From DASSQJ01 sp963726295 (GTDB lineage Bacteria > Actinomycetota > Actinomycetes > Actinomycetales > Dermatophilaceae): 64,000 nt of DNA. Where the stretch lies: contig CAVSBW010000001.1 of NCBI GenBank assembly GCA_963726295.1, positions 558,001-622,000 on the forward strand. The letters are read 5' to 3'. This document shows positions 23,579 through 31,446 of this stretch, piece after piece. Each line of letters opens with the position of its first letter. Positions within the stretch are counted from its first letter, which is position 1. The notes under the pieces were generated by a model. The model searched no databases. It had not been told where the DNA came from and saw nothing but the letters and a program-made list of their open reading frames with translations. Both the position numbers and the translations under genes were made by a program.

Positions 23579-25514
23579 CCTCCGTGCCGGTGTGCCGCTC
23601 GGAGAGCTCGGCCAGGGCCTGCCGCACGGTGCTGCTGTACAGGTGCGCGCCGCGCAGGCTCGGGTGGATGCCGTCCGACTGGAGCATGTCGGACGTGCCG
23701 GAGAGGGCCTCGTCCCACCCCGCGAGGGCCACGTTGTCGCGGCCGTCGAGGAGGCGGTGGAGCTCGGCGTTGTCGCTCTCCGCCCGGGCGAAGGGGCCGT
23801 GGATGGTGACGATGACGACCATCCGCTCCGGGCCGAGCCGGTCGAGGATCTTGGTGATGGCCTTGGCATCGGTCCCGGCGTTGGTGCCGAAGGCGAGCAC
23901 GACCGCCCGGCGCAGGGAGCCACCCCGGGCGGACACGAGTGACGGCGCCTCGCTCCAGCGGCGGTTGGAGCGGGCGTCCATCCGGATCCCTGGGAAGTAG
24001 TACTCCATGGCGTGGACCGCGCCGACGAGCATCGAGTCCCCGAAGGCGTCGATCTCGCGCCCCTTCGGCATCGACCAGTCCCCGGCTGCGGTCGAGACCG
24101 TGCGGGGGGTGGGGGTGGCCCGCGCAACCGGCGTCGCCGCAGCACGCTCGACGGTGTCGCTGGAGGCGGCCAGCTCGGCCTCGTTGGCCCGCAGCAGCTC
24201 CTCGGTGGAGCTCCGGTCGGGCGCGGTGAGGAGTACGGCGACGAGGACGAGGCCGAGCGTGGTGGCCACGCCCCAGACGACCCGGGCCCGGCGGGCACCG
24301 AGCCCGCGCAGCCGCCGGGCGAGCTCGGCCCCGGCGCCCGCGAAGCCGAGACGGCGCACCGGCGTCTCGACGAAGCGGTACGACAGGTCGGCCAGCACGA
24401 GGGTGACGACGAGGCACCACAGGCGCGTCAGCAGGTAGGCCGGGCCGCCCGGCTGCACCGGCACGTCCTGCCCCACCACGAGCACCACCGGCCAGTGCCA
24501 CACGTAGATGCCGTAGCTGCGGGCGCCCAGCCAGCGGACCACCGGCACCTCGAGGAGGGCCCGGGCGCGCCCGGGGCGGTCCACGACGGCCAGGAGCAGC
24601 GCCGCCGTGGCGACGGACGCGAGGAGGATGCCGCCGCGGAAGGTCAGGCCCGAGGTCTCGTCGAGGGTGACGAAGAGGGCGAGGAGGAGGGCTGCCGAGG
24701 CGCCGAGGACGGTGCGGCGGTGTCGTTCCCAGGTCGGCGTGAGCGTCCCGGCGCGATGGGGCGCGGTCCACGCGAACGCGAGCGCGGCGCCGGTCATCAG
24801 CCCCATGAGGTGGGTGTCGGTGCCGTAGTAGACGCGGGTGGGGTGCTCGGGGTCGAGGAGGACGGCCATGAGCACGGCCGATGCAGCGGCCAGCGCCAGG
24901 GTGGCGAGGATGCGGCCGCGGGGGTGGTGGACGAGGCGCAGCAGCAGCACCACGGTGATCGGCCACAGCAGGTAGAACTGCTCCTCGACCGCGAGCGACC
25001 ACAGCGGCGCCAGCAGGACGGGGCTGGCGGCCGCGAAGTAGTCGGAGCCGGCGGCGATCTCGAGCCAGTTGGACGTGAACGTGGCCGCACCGACCACCTG
25101 GCGGCCGATGCCGACGAGCAGGTCACCCTCGCTCAGGCGGGCGAGGAGCACCGCGAAGGGGACCGCGACGGCCAGGGCGGGCAGCAGTCGACGGGCGCGC
25201 CGGGTCCAGAACGAGCCGAGGTCGATGCCGCCGGTGGCGGTGTGCTCGCGCACGAGCAGCGTGGTGATCAGGAACCCCGACACGACGAAGAACACGTCGA
25301 CGCCGAGGAAACCGCCGGGCAGCCAGCGGGGGTCGAGGTGGAAGAGGAGCACCGCCGTGATCGCCATGGCCCGCAGCCCGTCGAGGCCCGGGAGGCGGCC
25401 CTGGTCGCGCCGTCGGGGTCGAGGCCCGTCCGGTTCATCCGCGCTGGTGGGGGGGCCGTGGGCAGGGTCCGATCGACGCCGCGGGGGCGCCAGAGTGCCG
25501 ACCGGCGGCTCCAT
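23550..25514 (-). CDS. AT3-SGNH membrane acyltransferase (second copy)
   Basis: A 654-residue acyltransferase-3 protein with a C-terminal SGNH domain. The membrane part shows GLDGLRAMAITAVLLFHLD, GVDVFFVVSGFLITTLL, WSLAVEEQFYLLWP and many hydrophobic helices to about residue 430. The SGNH part has AFGDSMLVGAVHAM (serine block), VLAFGTNAGTDAK and a terminal SDGIHPS with the catalytic Asp and His. The likely job is O-acylation of an envelope glycan. It is only distantly similar to the protein at 18909-20993. ATG at 25514 has TACGGT six bases upstream (25526-25521), suggesting a leaderless mRNA. Confidence 0.87.
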   Translation of the reverse strand: MEPPVGTLAPPRRRSDPAHGPPTSADEPDGPRPRRRDQGRLPGLDGLRAMAITAVLLFHLDPRWLPGGFLGVDVFFVVSGFLITTLLVREHTATGGIDLGSFWTRRARRLLPALAVAVPFAVLLARLSEGDLLVGIGRQVVGAATFTSNWLEIAAGSDYFAAASPVLLAPLWSLAVEEQFYLLWPITVVLLLRLVHHPRGRILATLALAAASAVLMAVLLDPEHPTRVYYGTDTHLMGLMTGAALAFAWTAPHRAGTLTPTWERHRRTVLGASAALLLALFVTLDETSGLTFRGGILLASVATAALLLAVVDRPGRARALLEVPVVRWLGARSYGIYVWHWPVVLVVGQDVPVQPGGPAYLLTRLWCLVVTLVLADLSYRFVETPVRRLGFAGAGAELARRLRGLGARRARVVWGVATTLGLVLVAVLLTAPDRSSTEELLRANEAELAASSDTVERAAATPVARATPTPRTVSTAAGDWSMPKGREIDAFGDSMLVGAVHAMEYYFPGIRMDARSNRRWSEAPSLVSARGGSLRRAVVLAFGTNAGTDAKAITKILDRLGPERMVVIVTIHGPFARAESDNAELHRLLDGRDNVALAGWDEALSGTSDMLQSDGIHPSLRGAHLYSSTVRQALAELSERHTGTEVRLKDLPMP

Positions 25515-25520
25515 GCACCC

Positions 25521-25526
25521 ACCGTA
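25521..25526 (-). promoter_or_regulatory. -10 element of the second AT3-SGNH gene
   Basis: TACGGT on the minus strand is six bases before the ATG at 25514, without a ribosome binding site. Confidence 0.45.
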
Positions 25527-25607
25527 GGGACGTGCGGGGCTGGAGTGGCGGAGGCGCGCTGCTGTGATCTACGGGGTCCGTGGGGCGTGTGGGAGTCCGT
25601 CCACGGG

Positions 25608-26513
25608 TCAGAGGGTGCCGTCCGGCGGGTCGCCGGGGAGTGCGGGGCGGGCCAGGACCTCGTAGACGGGGTCGCGCGGCCGGTTGCCCGGCACCCGGAA
25701 GCGGGTCAGCTCGCCGGCTCCCTCGAGGGTGGCGAGGACGGCATCCGCGGCATCGCCCTCGACGAGGGTCGGGCGGTCCAGCCCGGCGAGGTCGACCTCG
25801 GCCACGGTCCAGGGGAGGACGACCGGCTCCGGGTCCTCGGGGATCCGCTCCTGGGGGAAGGGGACGGTCCGGAGCCAGACCCCGTCGGGGGTGTACGGCC
25901 GTGACGGGCCCAGGTGGTCGCCGCCGACCGTGGACTCCAGGTCGCGGAGGCGCTCGACGAGGTACTGCAGGGCCGCACGGGCCGCGCGCTGCTCCTCGGT
26001 GAGCCCGGTGTCCCCGGCCTCCTGGAGGGCGTTCACCGCGAGGGTCGTCGTGGTGCCTCCGAGGGTCACGCGCAGTGTGGTGGTGGGGGCGTCCGCCACA
26101 CCGGGCGTGCCGAAGTCGGGCGGGCGCCCGTCGATGAGCCCGCTGGCCCGCACCGCGTCGGCAAGGGCGTCACGCCCGGCCTCGTCGATGCTGCGCTCGT
26201 CGAGGGGGAGGATCAGCGGACCGGGGTAGATCGCGGGCACGGGAGCCGAGGTGAGCACCCGACCGTCGGGAGTCAGGGTCAGCTCCGGGACGATGCGGAA
26301 GGCGAGGGCCGCGGTCGTGAACCCGCCGTCGACGAAGAGCCGGAGCGACTCCAGCGGCGCGGCCGGACCACCGGAGGGGCTAGCCGCACCCGATGTCGAG
26401 GCCGTGCCCGCGGTCGACGGGGTTCCGGGTGTCCGCGAGCCACAGCCTCCGACGACCGCGGCGAAGCCGCCGATGCAGCACGTGACGAGTGAACGGCGGG
26501 TGAGCTCGGGCAT
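25608..26513 (-). CDS. Predicted Tat-exported lipoprotein of unknown function
   Basis: I do not recognise a family. The 301-residue protein has an N-terminal TRRSLV twin-arginine-like motif, a hydrophobic stretch and a lipobox-like VGGC (Cys24), then a serine/threonine/glycine-rich linker to about residue 50. The rest is a soluble alpha/beta domain with many short strands: LFVDGGFTT, LTLTPDGRVLTSAPVPAIYPGP, TTTLRVTLGGTTTTLAVNAL, and VVLPWTVAEVDLAGL. Export and anchoring to the outer face of the membrane are predicted. ATG at 26513 follows GAGGACC. It is divergent from acyP. Confidence 0.65.
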   Translation of the reverse strand: MPELTRRSLVTCCIGGFAAVVGGCGSRTPGTPSTAGTASTSGAASPSGGPAAPLESLRLFVDGGFTTAALAFRIVPELTLTPDGRVLTSAPVPAIYPGPLILPLDERSIDEAGRDALADAVRASGLIDGRPPDFGTPGVADAPTTTLRVTLGGTTTTLAVNALQEAGDTGLTEEQRAARAALQYLVERLRDLESTVGGDHLGPSRPYTPDGVWLRTVPFPQERIPEDPEPVVLPWTVAEVDLAGLDRPTLVEGDAADAVLATLEGAGELTRFRVPGNRPRDPVYEVLARPALPGDPPDGTL

Positions 26514-26578
26514 GGTCCTCTGACGGGGTCGGGTGATGGCCGGTTCCCCGAGGCGGGTCCCGGCTGGGGCACGGCTCC

Positions 26579-26584
26579 TACGAT
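26579..26584 (+). promoter_or_regulatory. -10 element of acyP
   Basis: TACGAT lies six bases before the ATG at 26591; no ribosome binding site is visible. Confidence 0.5.
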
Positions 26585-26590
26585 GCCGGG

Positions 26591-26890
26591 ATGGAGAAGG
26601 AGCCGCAGGCCGTCCGCGCGACCGTCTTCGTCCGGGGTCACGTGCAGGGCGTGGGGTTCCGCTGGTGGACGCGGGCACGAGCCCTGGAGCTGGGGTTGTC
26701 CGGATGGGCACGCAACACCGACGACCGGCGGGTCGAGGTGGTCGCGGAGGGTCCGCGGGACGCCGTCGAGCGGCTGGTCGGCCTCCTCGGTGACGACGCT
26801 CCCCGTCGCGGTCGTCCGGGGAGGGTCGTCGCGGTGTCCAGCCCCCAGTGGTCCGACCCGAAGGGTGAGCGGGGGTTCCGGGAGCGCTGA
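26591..26890 (+). CDS. acyP: Acylphosphatase
   Basis: Hydrolyses carboxyl-phosphate bonds of acylphosphates such as acetyl phosphate. The 99-residue length is usual. The phosphate-binding loop and catalytic arginine are in VRGHVQGVGFRWW (Arg24), and the catalytic asparagine is in GWARNTDD (Asn42). In many actinobacteria acyP stands between mutM and smc, and it does so here apart from the inserted ATPase operon. The mRNA is probably leaderless. Confidence 0.93.
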   Translation: MEKEPQAVRATVFVRGHVQGVGFRWWTRARALELGLSGWARNTDDRRVEVVAEGPRDAVERLVGLLGDDAPRRGRPGRVVAVSSPQWSDPKGERGFRER

Positions 26891-26932
26891 CCGTCCGGTG
26901 GACGCGCCGTGCGTCCGGCGGCCGGGGCTTCC

Positions 26933-26938
26933 TACGAT
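26933..26938 (+). promoter_or_regulatory. -10 element of the chorismate mutase gene
   Basis: TACGAT lies six bases before the GTG at 26945; identical hexamer and spacing to acyP. Confidence 0.5.
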
Positions 26939-26944
26939 GGCGTC

Positions 26945-27241
26945 GTGAGCGACGACCGCGTGCCGGAGGACCTCGCGCGGCTGAGGTCGAGCATCGACAA
27001 CATCGACGCCGCGCTGGTCCACCTGCTCGCCGAGCGCTTCAAGTGCACCCAGGCGGTGGGCCAGCTCAAGGCGAACCGGGGGATGCCGCCCGCGGACCCC
27101 GAGCGAGAGGTCGAGCAGGTAGCCCGGCTGCGGGCGCTCGCGCACGACGCGGGACTCGACCCCCAGTTCGCCGAGGCTTTCCTCGGGTTCATCATCGCCG
27201 AGGTCATCCACCACCACGAGCGCATCGCCGGCACGGACTGA
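26945..27241 (+). CDS. Chorismate mutase (AroQ class)
   Basis: Converts chorismate to prephenate for phenylalanine and tyrosine synthesis. A 98-residue all-helical single-domain protein: LARLRSSIDNIDAALVHLLAERF, KCTQAVGQLKANRGMPPADPEREVEQV and the last helix FLGFIIAEVIHHHERI. The arginine of LRSSID, the lysine of QLKANR and the conserved glutamate before the last helix match AroQ active-site positions. No signal peptide, so cytosolic. The start is fixed by the leaderless -10. Confidence 0.9.
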   Translation: MSDDRVPEDLARLRSSIDNIDAALVHLLAERFKCTQAVGQLKANRGMPPADPEREVEQVARLRALAHDAGLDPQFAEAFLGFIIAEVIHHHERIAGTD

Positions 27242-27372
27242 CCCGGAACGCGGGCCGCGGCGGGGGCCCGGAACGCTCGGCTGGTCGACGACGTCCTGGA
27301 CGGGGTGGCCGCCCACCGTGGCCGTCCTCCGGGCGGGCGTCGTGCCGGTGGTCCAGCGCCTGCGGCGCTCCG

Positions 27373-27407
27373 GAAGGGCCCCGCGCGATGGGCGCGGGCG
27401 CGCCTTC
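27373..27407 (+). terminator. GC-rich hairpin after the chorismate mutase gene
   Basis: GAAGG (27373-27377) pairs with CCTTC (27403-27407), and CCCCGCGC pairs internally with GCGCGGG. It lies in the 266-base gap 27242-27507, which otherwise holds no recognisable gene. It may end acyP and chorismate mutase transcripts before the ATPase operon. Confidence 0.4.
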
Positions 27408-27507
27408 TCTGCGGGTCGAGTCGACGGTGTGAGACCCCGCACCAACGTCGTCCCCCGTGGCCGGCGGTGACGACACTGGAGGTACGGGCGTCCAGGGAGG
27501 AGGCAGC

Positions 27508-27957
27508 GTGCCCAGGGTGCGCGACCTGTTGTACCGCTTCCGGCCGGCGGGCACGCCGGGCCCGGCGAGCGCCGCAGCGGTGCCTGCGGACCGCGCCGCC
27601 GACCGCGAGTCGGAGCTGGCACCCGTCCTCGAGCTGCTCAGCGGCACCGAGGAGCAGTGTGCCGCCCTGCGGGAGCAGTCGCTCCGGGACGCCGAGACAC
27701 GTCGCGACACGGCGCGGGCGACGGCCGATCGAAGGGTGGCCGAGGCCGAGGCGAGGGCGCCGGCGGAGCGCGCGGCGGCCGCGGCGACCGCGGCCGCCCG
27801 GGCCACCGGGGAGCGTGCCGCCACCGTCGCCGCCGCCCGGGCCGAGGCCGACCAGCTCCTCGACCGTGTCGACGAGCGTGCGGCCGGGTGGGTCGCCGGC
27901 ATCGTCGCCGACGTCGAGCAGCTGCTCGACGCGGTCCCCGGGGAGGGAGCACGGTGA
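27508..27957 (+). CDS. V/A-type ATPase peripheral stalk subunit (G/H-like)
   Basis: First gene of the V/A-ATPase operon. The 149-residue protein is almost entirely one alanine/arginine/glutamate-rich helix (about residues 40-130, e.g. RDAETRRDTARATADRRVAEAEARA), as expected for the long coiled coil that pairs with subunit E in the peripheral stalk. Sequence identity of this subunit class is weak, so the call leans on position before the C and I subunits. The GTG at 27508 has an excellent GGGAGGAGGCAGC leader. The stop overlaps the next GTG (GTGA). Confidence 0.75.
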   Translation: MPRVRDLLYRFRPAGTPGPASAAAVPADRAADRESELAPVLELLSGTEEQCAALREQSLRDAETRRDTARATADRRVAEAEARAPAERAAAAATAAARATGERAATVAAARAEADQLLDRVDERAAGWVAGIVADVEQLLDAVPGEGAR

Positions 27958-28886
27958 GCGCGGGCTGGGTGGCCGCGACCGTCCGGGCCCGGGCGATGAG
28001 CCGGCGGCGGCTGGGGCGGGTGGCGGTGCGCGAGCTGGCCACCGCCCCCGACCTGGAGGCGGCCCTGTCCCAGCTGGCCCGCTCGCCCTACCGTCGCGAG
28101 GTCCGGGGCGGGATGCGCCTGGCCGAGGCCGAGCGGGCCGTGGTCGCCGCGGCCCTGTGGAACGTCCGCGTGCTCTCGGGATGGCTTCCGCGCTCCGGGG
28201 TCTCCCTCCTGCGCGTGCTCGCCAGCCCGGTCGAGGCCGCCAACGTCGTCGACCACCTCGACCACATGGTGCGCGGCCGGCCCGGGCCCGCCCCCACCCC
28301 CTACCGGCTCGGGGCGCTGGGGACGACGTGGCCGCGACTGGCGGCCACGACGACGCCCGACGAGGTCCGCCACGCCCTCGCCAGCTCGCCGTGGGGTGAC
28401 CCCGGGGGCACGTCGTCACGTGAGGTGGCCCTGGCCCTGCGCATCACTGCCGCCGACCGCATCGCCTCCGCCGTCCCGGCCGCGGCGGACTGGGCCGGGG
28501 GTCACCTCGCTCTGCTCGTCGCGCGCGAGGTGACGGCGGAGCGCCTGCCCCTGCCGCGCCGTGCCCGCGACGACCTGGTCCTCGTCCTGGGGGAGCGGGT
28601 CGCTCAGGCGGCGAGCCTGCCCGCCCTCGCCGAGGCGCTGCCACGGAGCGCGTCCTGGGCCCTGGCGGGTGTCTCCTCGCCCGAGGACCTGTGGCGCGCC
28701 GAGGCCCGGTGGTGGGCGCGGGTGGAGCGCGACGCCTTCCGGATGGTCCGGTCCGCGAGGTCCGGCCTCGAGGCCCCGCTCGGAGCGGTGGCCCTGCTGG
28801 CCATCGACGCCTGGCGTGTGCGGGCGGCCCTCGAGTGCGCTGCCCGCCACGGTCGGGCCCTGGAGGACTTCGATGCCGTGGCGTGA
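27954..28886 (+). CDS. V/A-type ATPase subunit C (AC39/d-like)
   Basis: A 310-residue helical protein that should form the central socket joining rotor ring and central shaft. It matches the AC39 pattern of three similar helical segments: SPYRREVRGGMRLAEAERAV, LRVLASPVEAANVVDHLDHMVRGRPG, and DRIASAVPAAADWAGGHLALLVAREVTAERLPLP. Identification rests on length, helix pattern and operon position; motif conservation is low in this family. GTG at 27954 overlaps the preceding stop; the end overlaps subunit I by 14 bases. Confidence 0.75.
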   Translation: MSAGWVAATVRARAMSRRRLGRVAVRELATAPDLEAALSQLARSPYRREVRGGMRLAEAERAVVAAALWNVRVLSGWLPRSGVSLLRVLASPVEAANVVDHLDHMVRGRPGPAPTPYRLGALGTTWPRLAATTTPDEVRHALASSPWGDPGGTSSREVALALRITAADRIASAVPAAADWAGGHLALLVAREVTAERLPLPRRARDDLVLVLGERVAQAASLPALAEALPRSASWALAGVSSPEDLWRAEARWWARVERDAFRMVRSARSGLEAPLGAVALLAIDAWRVRAALECAARHGRALEDFDAVA

Positions 28887-30297
28887 GTCGCTCCGTCCGG
28901 TCGCCATGCGGCGGGTGGCCCTCGTGGCCCCCCGCGAGTCCCTGCGCGACCTCCTCGTCGCGGTGGCCGACTCGGGAACGGTCGACCTCGACCTCGACCT
29001 CATGAGCTCGGACGAGACGGGCCGCGCGGTCGACGGGTCGGCCGAGGCCCTGCTGCACCGGATGCCCGGCGACCCCTCCGATCCGGTCCTCGCTCCCGGT
29101 CCCCCCGACCTCGAGGCGTGGGAGCGGGCCGGGCGTACCGACCTCGTCGCCGGTGAGGCGCAGCTCGAGCGAGCCGCCGCGACGGCCGTCACCAGGGGCA
29201 GTGTGAGCGCCGTCGCGGGGTGGATGGCCGAGGACGACATGGGGCCCCTCGCCGAACGTGTCGCGGGGGCCGGTGGCGCGGTGGTCCCGCTGGCCCACCC
29301 TCCCGGGGTGCAGGCGCCGACGCTGCTGGCCCGGCAGGGCGCGAGCAGGGAGTTCGCGCCCCTCGTCGAGACCTACGCGACCGTGCCCTACGCCGACGTC
29401 AACCCGTCGGTCCTGGCCGGCCTGGCCTACATCGTGATGTTCGGGATGATGTTCGCCGACGTCGGGCAGGGGGCGCTCCTCCTGCTCGCCGCGGTCGCGG
29501 TGCGGCGGGGGCGGTGGCCCCGCCTGCAGCGGCTGCGTCCGGTCTGGCTCTTCCTCGCAGGTGCCGGCGCGTCGAGCATGGTCTTCGGGGCGCTGTACGG
29601 CGAGTTCTTCGGGCCGACCGGGGTGATCCCGGTCATCTGGCTCGAACCCCTCGAGCACCCCGTCGAGCTGCTCGGCGCCGCGGTGGGCGTGGGCGCGGTG
29701 CTCCTGGCCGGTGCATACGCGCTGGGGACGGTCAACCGGTTCCGCGAAGGTGGGTGGCGCTCGGCCGTCTACGCCCCGACCGGCATCGCCGGGTCGGCCG
29801 TCTTCCTCGGGCTCGGGGCCGTCGTGGGAGGCGTCTACACCGGCTGGGGCTCGCTCACCGCCCTCGGTGTCGTCATCGCCACCGTCGGTCTGGCCGCCGC
29901 CGCGGTCGGCCTGTACGCCGCCGCGGGCGGAGGGGGCGCGGGCGCCGCCGAGACGGCGGTGGAGCTGTTCGACCTCGTCGTCCGGCTCGGCTCCAACCTC
30001 GTGAGCTTCGCGCGACTCGCGGCCTTCGGGCTCACGCACGCCGCCCTCGGGCTCGTCATCTGGCAGGGCACGACCGCCCTGGCGGCGCGCGGAGGCTGGG
30101 CCGTGGTCGGGGCGGTCACGGTCTTCGTCGTCGGCAGCGCGCTGGGCTTCGCCCTCGAGGGGCTGGTCGCCGCCATCCAGGCCCTGCGCCTGGAGTACTA
30201 CGAGCTGTTCTCCCGGATCTTCGAAGGCGTCGGGCGCCCCTTCCGGCCCTGGCGCATCCCGCTCACCCTCCTGGAGGTGCCATGTCCACCTGGTTGA
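28873..30297 (+). CDS. V/A-type ATPase subunit I (membrane stator, a-subunit), short form
   Basis: The membrane stator that forms the ion half-channels against the K ring. The C-terminal half is clear: NPSVLAGLAYIVMFGMMFAD followed by GQG (about residues 177-200), then the essential arginine in LVSFARLAAFGLTHAALG (Arg381), and LRLEYYELFSRIFEG near the end. About seven or eight hydrophobic helices are visible. At 474 residues it is much shorter than the usual 600-660: the cytosolic N-terminal arm is only about 170 residues. ATG at 28873 lies inside the C-subunit gene. Confidence 0.9.
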   Translation: MPWRESLRPVAMRRVALVAPRESLRDLLVAVADSGTVDLDLDLMSSDETGRAVDGSAEALLHRMPGDPSDPVLAPGPPDLEAWERAGRTDLVAGEAQLERAAATAVTRGSVSAVAGWMAEDDMGPLAERVAGAGGAVVPLAHPPGVQAPTLLARQGASREFAPLVETYATVPYADVNPSVLAGLAYIVMFGMMFADVGQGALLLLAAVAVRRGRWPRLQRLRPVWLFLAGAGASSMVFGALYGEFFGPTGVIPVIWLEPLEHPVELLGAAVGVGAVLLAGAYALGTVNRFREGGWRSAVYAPTGIAGSAVFLGLGAVVGGVYTGWGSLTALGVVIATVGLAAAAVGLYAAAGGGGAGAAETAVELFDLVVRLGSNLVSFARLAAFGLTHAALGLVIWQGTTALAARGGWAVVGAVTVFVVGSALGFALEGLVAAIQALRLEYYELFSRIFEGVGRPFRPWRIPLTLLEVPCPPG

Positions 30298-30710
30298 TCG
30301 CCCTGCCCGCCCTCCTCGTCGTCGGAGTCGGTTCCTCGTGGCTGCTGCGGCGCCACGACCGTCGCGGGCTCGTCGTCGTCCTGGCCGCCGACGGGCTGCT
30401 GCTCGTGGCCGCCCTCGTCCTGCTGGTCCTCGCGGTGGCGGTCGAGCCCTCCACCGCCGCGACGGCGGCGGCCGTCCCCGCGGCCGACGCCGCCGTGGCG
30501 AACGGGTCGGCCCTCATCGGGGCGGCGATCGCCGTCGCCGGCTCGTCGATCGGTGCCGCGATCGCCGTGGCCTACACGGGCTCGGCGGCGCTCGCCGCGA
30601 TGAGCGAGCGTCCGGAGCTGTTCGGGCGGGCGATGGTCATCGTCGGCCTCGCCGAGGGCATCGCCATCTACGGCCTGATCATCTCGGTCATCCTCATCGG
30701 AAGGGCGTGA
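30282..30710 (+). CDS. V/A-type ATPase subunit K (rotor-ring proteolipid)
   Basis: The membrane rotor subunit. Residues about 70-142 form the canonical two-helix hairpin: LIGAAIAVAGSSIGAAIAVAY, the polar loop SERPELFGRAM and the second helix with the ion-binding Glu125 in VGLAEGIAIYGLIISVILIG. Residues 1-60 add another hydrophobic pair not seen in the simplest K proteins. The glutamate is not in the P-E-T-Q context typical of sodium-binding rings, so proton coupling is more likely (inference). ATG at 30282 has GGAGGTGCC just before; overlaps with both neighbours. Confidence 0.88.
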   Translation: MSTWLIALPALLVVGVGSSWLLRRHDRRGLVVVLAADGLLLVAALVLLVLAVAVEPSTAATAAAVPAADAAVANGSALIGAAIAVAGSSIGAAIAVAYTGSAALAAMSERPELFGRAMVIVGLAEGIAIYGLIISVILIGRA

Positions 30711-30928
30711 GCCGGGTCGCAGCCATCGGGAGGCCGTCCGAGGTGGCCGGCTTCGGACTGGCCGGCGCCCTCGTCCTCCCGGCCCGGACCGAGGCCGAGG
30801 TACGGGCGGCCTGGGCCGGGCTCTCCGACGACGTGGCCGTCGTCGTCCTGACGGCGGAGAGCTCCGCCGCCCTCGACGCCCGGGCTCGGCGACCGCAGGA
30901 CCCCCTCACGGTGGTGATGCCGGCATGA
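30707..30928 (+). CDS. V/A-type ATPase subunit F, very small
   Basis: A 73-residue protein: RVAAIGRPSEVAGFGLAGAL, VVVLTAESSAALDARAR, PLTVVMPA. This matches the Rossmann-like core of subunit F, the shaft protein that binds subunit D. Usual length is about 100 residues, and the C-terminal helix that contacts the shaft appears missing. Start GTG overlaps the K stop (GTGA) and the stop overlaps the E start (ATGA). Identification is by pattern and position. Confidence 0.78.
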   Translation: MSRVAAIGRPSEVAGFGLAGALVLPARTEAEVRAAWAGLSDDVAVVVLTAESSAALDARARRPQDPLTVVMPA

Positions 30929-31446
30929 CCGACCCGACCGAGCTGACCCTCGCCCAGGCCGAGGCGCTCGCACCCCTGCGGCGGTCCCTCCTCGAGGCCG
31001 CCCTGACGCAGGCATCCGCCCGTGTGGCCCTCGCGGAGGAGGAGGCTCACCGGGTGGAGGCCGAGGCCGACGTCAGGGCCACCGCGATCGTCGAGGACGC
31101 CCGTCGTCGCGGGGCCGATGACGGCGCTCACCGGGTACGCGCCGAGCGGGCGGCGGCCCGGCGCGAGGCCGGGGCCGTCGTCCAGCGGGCCCGCCGGGCC
31201 GCGTACGAGCGCCTGCGGACGGGCGCTGTCGAGGCGGTCGGCGACGTCGTGGGGCGCGGCGACGCCCGCGACGGGCTGGAGCGCCTGATCCGGGCGGAGC
31301 TCGGGGAGGGGACGCGGCTCACCGACGCGCCCGACGGTGGGGTCGTGGGGGAGACCGCGGACGGCCGGCGGGTCGACGCCTCGGCCGCGCGGCTCGTCGA
31401 CCTCGTGATGGACCGTGCGGACCCCGAGGGGTGGTGGACCCCGTGA
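30925..31446 (+). CDS. V/A-type ATPase subunit E (peripheral stalk)
   Basis: A 173-residue protein with a long charged helix from about residue 15 to 100 (SARVALAEEEAHRVEAEADV, HRVRAERAAARREAGAV) followed by a small C-terminal domain (LERLIRAELGEGTRL, DGGVVGETADGRRVDASAA), the layout of subunit E. The GVVGETADGRRVDAS segment resembles the conserved GGV-x-ADG block of the family. It should pair with the 27508 protein. Overlaps both neighbours by four bases. Confidence 0.85.
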   Translation: MTDPTELTLAQAEALAPLRRSLLEAALTQASARVALAEEEAHRVEAEADVRATAIVEDARRRGADDGAHRVRAERAAARREAGAVVQRARRAAYERLRTGAVEAVGDVVGRGDARDGLERLIRAELGEGTRLTDAPDGGVVGETADGRRVDASAARLVDLVMDRADPEGWWTP

